Assembly: GCF_001949145.1 (NCBI RefSeq)
Contig: NW_019091491.1
Coordinates: 1,059,862-1,123,861, forward strand
DNA: 64,000 nt
Origin: Acanthaster planci
Lineage: Eukaryota; Echinodermata; Asteroidea; Valvatida; Acanthasteridae
Reading direction: 5' to 3'
The translations under genes and the position numbers were made by a program. Below are positions 49,401 to 61,400 of the stretch, one piece after another. The notes below the pieces were generated by a model. It was not told the DNA's origin and made no database searches. It was given only the letters and a program-made list of their open reading frames with translations. Position 1 is the stretch's first letter, and each line of letters begins with the position of its first letter.

Positions 49401-52400
49401 AAGCCATGACATTCAGCATGTTCAGGCACACTTCTGAGTCCCTCCATGTGCAGACTGCCCAATGGACATGCCCTCCCCGACCAGCCTGTACCCACACCCC
49501 CTGCTGTGGGGTCACGAGCAGACGAACTACCGGACGATGATGTCTTACCACTAGTCTGGGGGGTGTTGGCCCCAGGTGAAGTCGATTCCAGGAGGTCTCT
49601 CAGGTCATATTGACTGAAAGATAGCCCTGCTGGATCGAGCCACAGGAATGCAAATGAGTTAGACATACCAAACAAAAATGAGGGGAGGAAAAAGAGCAAA
49701 CAGAGCAAAAAATGAGAGACGTAGAGCAACTCGGGAATGAGCAGAAAAGAGCAGCAAAGCTAATGAAACACCACTCATGAGGAGAATCATTAAGTAAGGT
49801 TGGTGAAAAAAGGTCAATAAATGAAATTAAGATATGAATGCAAAGGAGCAAGTGTGACATACATGTACATGTTGGTGGAGACAACAGAGGTGACGGTAAT
49901 TCCATGAGTAACAGACAGACATATCGGATGAGATTTTCACAATACACATGTATCCTATTGTCATGATTGTGTTGATACAAGTATTAACTTTAAGAGGACC
50001 TAAACTCTAGTGCTATTTCTTTCTCAGAGGTATCTCTCTGTCACAGAGATTTCTTTCAAAATTGTTACACTGCAAGGATCAGGTGAAGCAACAGATACCG
50101 GTATGTGTTGCCATGGTGACAGACCGACTCATTTCCAACCTTCCTTTTTGGGGTATGATGTGGAATCAAAACTCACTGAAGGTGGATGTTTACCAGCATC
50201 ACTGCCTACACAACAGTGCCGGACATGATAAATTTCTTTGGAAATACACAAGCAAAATTCGAAACCCAGGATGACATTTTCACGGAATCGCCCAACATCA
50301 AAGCTTCACTCGGGTACTTCACAAGTACATGTACACGCATGCTCTTCCAAATGCTTGATAAGTCCTTACAAGCTGTCACAAATACTGTACATGTAGCATG
50401 GCCAAAAGTATTGAAAAGTGATTTGTGACAACTCTGATAACCACTGCGCTTCTAAAGTGCGTGTGAAGTATCAGACTGCAACACCCAGGCACAGGTCTTC
50501 AATGGGATGCGATCAGTTCTCGTCACAGAATACTGACCGACAGCCATTCTCATCAAAAATGGGCGAAGCGATGCTCGTTACTTTGCCTTCCACATAATGG
50601 CCCTCGCATCTCTCAGACTGGCCACTGTTGCACTCTCTGGAAAGTACATGTACATATATTGTGAGCCTACTCCCTTGCAAACTCCCACAATGGAAAGCCT
50701 ACTTGAAAGTACCATACATGTACGTACACTGACGTACCGGTATATACCAGTACATGTATGTGAACTTGCAAACAATTTAATTTTCTGCAGCTTTGCTGTT
50801 GGGGCATATTATTAGATAAACTCTAGAGCCGTATTTGAAAGATGTACCAGTGCATGGTTGTCCATAAACATCATGTGAAATGATAGGTCACTGGAAGTTA
50901 ATGTGCATGTGCATGTAGCCTGCATCAGGATTTTCTGAATAACTGCTCCGTAAGTCCTTAGAATTTTGATGTCTTTTGGGAGGAATTCACATACATGTAA
51001 ATGTAAAAGTTGAATGGGAACGACAAATGAGAACGGTTGAACCCTGAACTAGCCAGGCCTTTTCGGACCATCTCGCGTTGCTAATAGCATCCATCAGAAG
51101 CGCTGGAGACAGGAAGCACTATTAAATCATGCCAGTCAAACTTTGACATCATGCCTAATGAGACAACCGATTGGCTAGAAAGCACTTTCTGAAAACCGCA
51201 GTTGAGGGCCCACGGCACTCTTTGGTTCTTTACTGAATGCTGCGTGAATGGACCTTTAGGGTTGTTGCAAACCCATTTCACAACAGACGGACAAATGATA
51301 CACGTGCACACACACAGGAAGGAGGAGGGACAGACAGACTGACTGACAGAAGGGGTCAGACATGAAGACAAACGTCAGTGGAAATTCCCAGTGATAGGAT
51401 TATATACAAGAAATCACAGTTTTGCATAGATAGAATAGCTTGAAGGTAGACAGTTTCAAGAGAAAGAAGATATAACAGGCGCTGTACATGTACGACAAAA
51501 GTTGGCACCAGGAACAAAGGAAAAAGCTTCAGCAGGGAAATGAGACAGGGAACACTTTGAAAGTACAGCCAACAATTAAATAACTATACATTGTCAAGTG
51601 GCAAATGAACCAGTGCTCCAAAACAACAAAATTGAACACTTGTGCATAAATATATTTTAAAAGTTTTGAAATTAAAAAAAAAAACATTGCATTGTGCATC
51701 AACTAAAATTGTTTCTGATTAATGTTAACAAATGAAGCCTGACACACTGTGCAAAGATTACAAACTGTTCTCAACTCCTGCGGATAAAAATGCACTGAGT
51801 TCGGAAGTTATTTACAAGGAGAGGCTTCCAAATTCACTTAAACTTCTCCTTGGTACATGAATGTACAAATGAAAGTTGGAAAAAGACGAGGTGTTTGCAT
51901 GCAATCAAGATTTTCTGGAGTACTCTAATGCACGCATCTCTCTTTTTCTTTCTTGGACAAAAGTGAAAGGATCTGTACAATAAATTCGTGCCAAAAAGAG
52001 AATGCACAGCCAGAAAAAAAACAATCCACTTGTAGCCATGTAAGAACACAAAGTGAAATGAATGAAATTATAACTTCACATCCATGTCAATACATAGGCA
52101 CATGTCTAATCTACTTGGCTGATTTCAAACTAGCAACCGAAGCATGGGCTGAATTTGGGAAATGTGTCGATAATTACCGGAAACAAAAGAACTAAAAATG
52201 CCGGGGCATGAAACTCTAGAATCTGAGTGTCCAGCCTTCATTTTTGATTTGCTTGCTCAAATCTCTGGAACTTTTTCACTTCACAGGCATCTTAGGGAAT
52301 CTTGTGACATACAGTGTAACGTAGAACATGATGCACTTTAACCAGCTGTGCAATACCAGCATGGGACCGGTAACAACAGTGAGAAGATTTCTGGTGTTTG

Positions 52401-55400
52401 GTACGATCTACAACAAAAATGTTTATTTCTGCTTTGATCTTTTTACAGATGCTTTCAGTAACAATTTCGACATGGAAGTTTTGCCATTTTCTCTCTCGAC
52501 TTGCGAGGAAACGTACGCACCACTGTCATCAAATTTTCGTGAAGGCCTGCATCACAACAACACTAATATAACGAGTCCAATTATATTTCTTGGTTGCCGT
52601 TAACGCCAGACTAAAATAGCCAGGATAACTCTTGGTCAACTTCAAACACCCTATCCTCCCAGACATTTAGTACTTAAATAATGACGACCTTACCTGGGCT
52701 GAGTGCTTCTGCAGACCGACGTAGCGACAGTTCGTACACACCAGTCACCCGGCTGTGAAGATCAAAACAGCAATACGTTAAGGGAAAACTGCAATCAGAA
52801 ATATGTGTCTTTGCTTTCTAACAAAATGAACATATCGCTTGTGCACAAATCCATGCACGTCCCTAGCATGGGTGGAAATATATTGTATCAGCTGAAGACC
52901 TTTTTGAATAATTGGTTACCATTTGTATGGACAGCCAAAGTTTTGGAGAAAGTTCACTCTCTGTAACAGATTTGTCTCAAAATGCACATTTGCCACGTTA
53001 GTGTTGACATGAAATGTGCATATGCATTTTCATTCAGTATTTAGAGGTACTATTTATTATATGCTACTTTGGCAGTTACGTAAGATCTTTGTTCTTTGAA
53101 AACACTTTGATGAGAATAAATCCTTCTGGTTTAGTACTGACAGCCGGCTGTAGTTTACAGTGAACCAACTACGGGTAAGCAAAAACTATGACTACAACAC
53201 AGCAGGAGAAAGGTCGGCTGTTCATTTCAAAGAGAAGATGTGCTAACATCTGGGCAAACATGGAGATACCTATCGCCGTGTCGCACTGGTTACAGTATGT
53301 GTCAAATTACGCAAGGAGCCGAAGATCATGTACTTAACATAGGGGCCATCTGATCTACAGGGCTGCTGTTCTAAGCACAGAAACTTTGCTAAAAGGAAAT
53401 AACTGCTTCCTCAGACCTTGATCCTGGCCAAAATGTCACGCATTCTACATTGCTCATAACTGGTCCACAGCTTTTTTTTGCTCAAGCATACACTGGCCTA
53501 GTAGCAGTTTTTGCTACACAACTCCATGATATTAAATTAAGTCTTGCTCTCTCGGGGTCAGGAACAAAGAGCATTCAGTATTATCCTTACCTGTCTGAGG
53601 CTTTGTAGTAGCTGCTACCGAACAGGGTGCGTAGGGAGCGGGCGGGGCTGATGCGAGCGTCGCGCTCGTACATCTGAAGGCAGATGTCTTTGGTGATGCA
53701 GGCCGACTGGGTGCAATTGTCAAGCTTGGGGAATGGAGCCAAAGATAACGCTTGTTTAAAACTTCACCCTTTAGGTCTTTAACACAGAATGTTTAGCATC
53801 AATCATTCATCTGCAGATTATAGAGCAGTACATGTAAGTCAAATACATTCATGACCGAGAGCCAAGTTCTCACTGATCCATTCACCGTAATGTCAGCCAA
53901 TATTTTTGCTGTTTGCCAGAGGTGCACCCAAACATTAAATGCGCATGCAGAAGTTCATTTATATACACTGCTTTGCCTCATTATTTAGTTGGTCAACTTC
54001 CAACACAGGGAGCTCATATACATGTACATGTAAAGTGACCACATCTCATACATATTCATGATCAAGGGCCAAATTTTTACACAGCCCATTCACGATCACA
54101 TGTCAGTCGCTGTATTTGCTGTTTACTAAGCGTGCACGTGAGGAAAAGGAATTTGGATGTCACTTGTGCACAATGTACTATGGCCGCCATAGTACTGTGT
54201 GCACAAGTGACTTCCAAATTCCTTTTCTATGGCATAGAATGCTCAAATGAAAACTGGAGTTTGTGCTACGGGCAAAATATTGTGACACTGCTAACCATAT
54301 GGTTCATTTGAGTTACAATTCTTCTCACGTTGACTGTGAGCCAAAGGTAAGGAAAACGCCGACAAAGTAGAACTTTAAAATAGCAAGTTGCAGTCTATAT
54401 TTGAAGATGGCAATTAAGGTAGACATTGATAGACTTGAGGAGAGCTGAAGACAACGTAAAAGAGGAAACAAAGAGAGAACTCAAAGAAAATAACAAAAAG
54501 TCTTGCCGATACCATGTGTCTACTTACCTCCAGGTAAGCAGAGAGCGTAAGGTAGACCCTCTCACCGTAGGGAGTCACTCTGTTTAGCAACACCGAGTTG
54601 TGGAGGGAGGAGTCCCATGCGGCTTCAAAACGGAAACAAGTCCTATACAAAACATATCAAGACAATGGGTGTGTTAAAGCAAAATGATCCTCCTTTTATT
54701 CATCGTTTGTAACACCCATACAAGTGACAATCACTATGCACATACAGCATGAGTATTCATCTCATTTTGCTTGCAAAGACATGTAGTTTATTTAACTTAA
54801 CCACTTCCTGCCGGGGGCTCCGGAATCGGAAACGTATGCTTTATATGCGTGGCCAGGGTCTCCGAACTCGGACAAGGAAACAGGGCCCTGTAACAACAGA
54901 CCGTACTCCGAACAAAAGACCAGGCTGCTGGGCATTATCGACATTTTTCACTCTCAAAAGTGATGATAATCCAGCCTTGTTTTGAAACCGTATACCTGGG
55001 TTTGGGGCATTTATAGCAAGCGGATTACCACCGGGGACAAAAGCGCTCCACCACCGCGGCGATGAGCCACACAGCACCGCTGCACGCTAATCTGGCCCCT
55101 ATTGAAAAGGGGTTAGCAGTGCACTGAGCCAGGTTCGTGAACAAAAGAAAGTTACATGACACTGCACAATCTGGGCTCTTTTTACAAGGCTACAGCCTGG
55201 CTGAAATACTCAGGCGTCAATGAAGGTCACAAGTCAACTTAGAGCAGTGCCTAAAGATTACTTCGTGCGGCTAGACACGTCCGTTAAATGAAATGATGAA
55301 TTTTTGAAGAATTTTGAAAATGAAAAAAATGATAATTATGCCGGCCCAGCATCATCAACATTGAAAAATGCCATGGCATGAAGTAGTTAAGCATTCCTCC

Positions 55401-58400
55401 TATGGAAATCCAAATCAGAGCCAAGACCTTTAACTACTTCGTGGGATTTCCTGTACCCGTAACAGGGGGGACATTTCGACAAGACATGGTGAATTCTGCA
55501 AGCAATACCAGGCGACACCTGTGCTCATCCCCACGCACGAGTGTTTCCTATTGAGTTTGTTCATACACTGAGACTTGAACTAGCCTGTGCAGGTTGAGTG
55601 CATATGTCGAGCATTCAGGTGGTTGTGGACAACAGCTGGGCATTGTTAAATATACTGCTCAGCAGTGCAGTAGTCCAGACCATCACAAGACCTGATACAA
55701 GACCATGCACAAGACCATCACAAGACCAGTCACACTTGCGCTAACGGGGTGAACAATGACAAAGGAATGCTTTTGCTGCAGTTCATTTAAACAGCTAGTG
55801 ACTTGAATTCAGAAAGGTCTTTGGTTGGTCTTGTGCTGGTCTTGTGAAGGTCTTAAAGTGGTCTCGACTACAATACGGCTGCTCAGGGATAATGTCTTGG
55901 AGTTTCCAAACAAGCAATAAAGCGGATGATATGCTGCAAATCCTTGAAAAAATGATTAGCGAGTGTCAGCACTTGATTGAGAAAAACCCTGTAATGTGCT
56001 GTAGTTGTGGCATTTGGTGCTTTAAGTAGTTAAGGGTTTTCCAACTGAAAGTACATGTAATACAGCGTTCAGGGCACGTTCATTGTGGAACAATACTCTC
56101 CCCAAGTGGTCACGTCGAGAAGACCAATCTTCCAGCAACTGGCTGGAGTTGCCAGCAATGCCTACCTGTCATCTCCTGGCTGTTGTATGTACATCGCGGG
56201 CAGCAGGTTGAGCGACAGAACCGACAGCTCATGGTCTGGCTCTGTCACCTCTAGGGTTGTCCGGATACGGCCTAGACAATATCAACAAGCATGATCAATT
56301 ACAATCAAGCCAATTAATGAATCTGAACTCTCTGCTTCATTATCATAAACATGATACATAGGATACAACCTTGCAGACATGATTTTCAGTCACATGATTT
56401 TTTGACGCTCAGCATTCACGTGTATCCGTGCATATTCTTGTAAATTGAACTTTCAAAGTCTCTCAACATTCTGGCATACATGAAACTGCCAATAGAAATA
56501 ATACACTGATTCGAAAATGCATGTGCCTCCAGGGACGTGGTACGCTTCCTAAAATGTCTGCCTGTCATGCTACATTACGTGAATAACCTCTGACGAAGGT
56601 TCAAACGAGATCTTTATGGTACACATTGATTTGGATACACAGGACTTTCAAGGGGCACATGCTATGAATAACATTTCTAATCCCTTTTGGGTTAGAAACA
56701 GATTCAGAATGTTCAAAATAAGTCAGAATGCCCACGCCCTTCTGGACAACTGAGGGCGCTGCACCATAGCTGGGACGTCATTCAGGGAAGACACTATTCG
56801 GTTTATATGTTTTTCTGTTAAAACTGGAAATAAAACATTTACTCACAGATATCAATTTGAGAAATGGATGCATGATGGCTCACTGCCGTGTACACTTACA
56901 CATATAGTGAGTAACTTCAAAGTTACAACAGCAACATGTCCAGCAGTTTTTGTGCATGAATCAATGTAACATTTAGGTTTTCTGCCCAGAATGACGTCAC
57001 ATATTTTTGCATGAATATGCAAAATTTGCACCAGCATAAAAATACAAAAGCACCAAATTACCCTTTATAACAACAAAAACCTGTAAATGCAGTTAATTGA
57101 AATACAAAGGTGCCAGAAATTTTTCAGGTGGGGGGGTGTCAGGCCGGAGATGTTTTGAATGTCTCATTTTTGTGGACCACACCTGTTGCCAATAAACATG
57201 TACTTCACCCCATACAAGGTCATTGTGACAGAAATGCACTGGTCAGTCAGGTACTCCACTATCGAGACACAGACAGTGACCGTGACAGCAAACAATCCCC
57301 GAGCGTTCCTTACCGACTACCAACTCCCTGACGTCTCTCCAGAGGAGTTCGTTGGTGGACTCGTGGATGACGGTGATGGCCATGCGCCGCTGGATCCCCT
57401 GGTGTAGGAGGTACACCCCGCTGCACGGCAACTCGTCGCTGTGGTCGACAACCGCTGGCAAGTACCTAAGAATTTACAATGTACAGGAATTTTGAATACG
57501 GGTGATTCACAAAACAGTGCGCCACCAAGAGGTTGCCATGGAGAGACCATTTTCCAACTTTACGATCGACAAATATGATGGTATTTATCTGTGGATGTTT
57601 AGGAGGGTTTTTGAGGGTCATTGGACCAGCATTATGCCAGCTCACGAGAAACCACCATCTTAACTAAGTAAAATTGATATTCAAAATGAATAAAAGGTCT
57701 TTTAACCCCCCCCAACAAATCGGGAACAATTCAAATTTTTCTGTGCACTCACTCTCCAGATGGTGCCAATTCACAGATCTCGAAGAACACAAGCAGGTCG
57801 TGGCGTGAGTGGAGATGACTGGTACTCGGCGTGCTGACAAGGCCAAGCTTAGGGGATGGAACTAGTCGGTAAACAGCAACCACAGTTTACAAGTTAAACT
57901 CTACATTTTTCTTGCATCAAACTACATGTAACTGTTGTATGATCAACATGGACAAAAGAGCAGTACTTTCCTGGAACTCAATTTCTACTCACTCAGATCA
58001 TGGAAAATTGAGTTAATGAGTAAAATCAGTAAAGACTCAATATCCGCTTCATCACAGGATTGCTCTTTGAAAAAAATGATGGTGCCAAACACCAAGAGAA
58101 CATTGCACAGTGGAAAATCAGCTTTTTTTTTAACAGGCTTACCTGGTCTGGCAAGAGGAAGGCTGGCAGGGAAGTTCCGCTTCAATGGTCGCAATCTGCC
58201 ACAAAAGAAACAAAATATTTTACATTTTAACAAATTGGAATATTTAACAATGCTAGTTAAAAACTGAAACACGGTCTACTAGACTGAACAGATCTGAGAA
58301 TTTGACGGTGTACTTGCATGGAAGAAACACTGGTCTGTGTATGCACCAAACCTGTCCTAAACGTGTAATTTTTTTTCCTAGGAAGGTTAGGGGTAATTAT

Positions 58401-61400
58401 CATACATGGGCATGGTTAACTGCAAGCTCGATCAATTTAGTGGACACTGATAAACTTAAGTGCTTAGGTAAATGTCGGGCTTTACTTTCCTAAAATATCC
58501 TGTAACCAACTATTGACTTGTTACTGTTTCACAGGGAAACTTCCTTTGTGGATACCCTAAGAAACATAAGTACTGGCCTGCAACATGGCAGCCATGCAAA
58601 TCCTCTATAAGCCTCAAAGGGAACTTGTCACATCCGGTTGCACAATAAATACGTGCAGTTGGAAATAAATTTTCAAAGACTTTTCAGAATCAGATTAAGG
58701 ACGGTGTATACCTGGTTGTTTCCTGGCTCTGGTGGTGCAGCGGGTGGGCCTGGTAATGGCCAAAGACCTCAAAGACGATGGGCGAGGTGCGGACATAGTC
58801 AAGAAAGGCCTTGGTCACCGTCACTGAAATCTGAGAGACGGGAATAGGTGGGCACAGAGAGGTCAATTTGATGCACACCAAACACTAAGATTTCATATTT
58901 AAATTTATCTTAAAGCACTTTATGACGTTTATTAGGATCTGCTTTTGTAACTGGTTTACAACATGAAGAACAAAAGGTTTGAACTGAAGACAATATTTTT
59001 CCATTTTACTTTTTTGGGGGATAGGAAACAAAAGGTGGATTTCTCAGAGCTTCAAAAACTTTGTATCAAACATGTAACTGTTGTAAATGTCACATAAATA
59101 CACAGGAAATGTTGGGTATTTTCGAATAAATTAAAAGAGGTGCTAAAATACAAAAAGAAAATTCAGTAAGCATCTACAACCATTGCTTTATGCACACAAG
59201 CAGCGCAGTACAAAATGACTACACAATCAGTGTTGTAGTCGAGCCCATTAAGAGTCCTTTCATGAGACCTGTCACAGGTAAACAGGGTGAATGGGCAAAG
59301 GAATGCTTTATTAGAGTTCAAGTGACTACCTGTAGCTAAGCTTGTGACTTTGCTTTATTGAAACAGTATGCTTGTGACCAACTTGCAGGGACCTTTGATA
59401 GCATCGACTACAACATTAGATCTAATCATTCTACGTTTGTCAACTCAAAACAGGAAATCGAGGCCTGTGTCCAAATAAAATATACAAAAAGGCCGACTTT
59501 TGGGATTTCATTCGAAGACTACAGTCATTTGCAAAAGTTTAGGACCACCCATAGAAAATGCATTAACCTGAAGGAAAACCGAACTCAAACCAATCAATCA
59601 TGGTAACTTATGTTTATTTTCAATGTGTAACCTTAGTACCTTGGTTGAACATTTTTGACTACATTTCCATGATTTGACATGTTAACAGTCTAATATTCAG
59701 TGTGCCCTCCTTTATTTCTGAGTGCTTAGACTGGCTTTTTTCACCCATGCTGCCTTGTAGACAAAATGTCATACAAGACCTGCCTTTGCAAAAAATTTCA
59801 TTTAAATGGGTATACAGCACTACACTAATGTTATGCACCACTGTAAAATCATGTTAAGTAATCAGTCAATGAGACAATGTAATGCAGGCCCAGTGACAGA
59901 AATACATAGAAAATTCAAGGTGGTCTTAAACTTTTGCAAATGACTGTACAATTCCCTTGCCAGGGTAAAATGAAGAAAATTGGTGCACTACAACATTTCG
60001 CGACAAACTGATTCAAAATCAGAACTGACTCTATTCACAAATGGGCACAGACTTGTCGCAACCCACAGCGGAAAGAGTTGGTGAAGAGTCTATCTACTTT
60101 TAGTGATGCAAATTTTTAAAAATGGAAGAACTCAAATAATGGTAATGTATAATGAATCAAATTATGCATTTAACGTTAATACAAAAACAACAAAAGCAAT
60201 GTAAATGTTAGAAAAACTTTCCAATTGCAACTATAAATGCAAATGGAACTATATCATGAATTCAGTGCGAGAAAGGATATAGAGACCATGGCTGAATCCT
60301 TGAAATGGTAAACAGAAAACCCTCATAGCAAACACAAACTGTATACAATTTTTCTTCTTTGTTTCCTTGTCTCTAAAAACTAACTCCTTGGCATTTTGGT
60401 TAGGAATTTTCTGACTCCTCCAAAAAATCCTCTATTCTACATTCTTCAAGCTTCTTGAACATATGGACATTGAAAACCTGAGTCATGTCACAGGGGCTTG
60501 GCTCAACGATTCTGCATCATCAATAGCCGTGCCAAATGTGGATGAACTGAGGGCAGATGTAAGGTGAATAAACCTCTCTGAATATTAATTCCGGGCTTCT
60601 CTGAAAACTGGGTTTATACAAGATTGACAGCACAGCATCACGAGCGAAAAGGTGCTGTCCTGTGCTTTTATGTTTTAGCCTGTAGTTGTAACACAAATCA
60701 GTGGAAATTTCTGGACGGTGTGGCATCATATACCCAATCATGCCAATAGACAGTTCCAATGGGGGGGGGTTCAGGTTGGCATAGTGGTTCTTTCCTCACC
60801 TTCCACCTCTGCAGTCCGTGTTTGAGTCCCGGCTCAGTCCACACGTGGATTGGGTTTTCAGTCCCTACCTGATTCCGTGGGTTTTACCCAGATTCTATTC
60901 CTCTGGGGTTTTCCTCCCACCTTAAACACTGTAACTGCTTCTCAATGCCTCCTCGCTGCAGGTTTCTTCAAGCTTATGAGCTACATGTACAGTGCCCAAG
61001 GCACTTTTGGTGTCATTACCTAAGGTGCCCAAGGTGTCATTACCAGAACTAATTAAGAAAAACAATCTATTTCTTCCCTGCATTCCCTTTCAAAATGAGG
61101 GTGACCGTGTCTATTTTTCACTTGAGTTCTTAGCCTAAATTCCCCAAGGTGTGGGTAAAATTGTACTGAAATCTAGAGGATTCAGCCTCGTAAGGATTAT
61201 GGAGGAACATTCCACGTGTTCCATTGGTGGTTGCTATGACGGAATTCTGTTACAGACTAAATCATGGCATTGATACCATCACAGAAAGAAAACATTAATG
61301 GGATAAAAATGAAACATAATGAAAACCATAAATCTTTTCAACACAAAATCTTCGTCTCTGCCACAGCTTCAGCGATCTTTTTTTGGTTTCAACCCCCCCC

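Larger units (their letters stand above)
43284..52693 (-). other. KIF1 intron J-L (9.4 kb)
   Basis: The largest intron in view. It contains two phase-matched candidate alternative exons (49549-49613 and 45133-45173), a MITE at 46544-46713, a foldback MITE at 47207-47392, a possible solo pogo/Tigger end at 45916, and several TACATGTA strings. A 176-codon plus-strand frame at 47580-48110 has no recognisable features. Confidence 0.8.
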
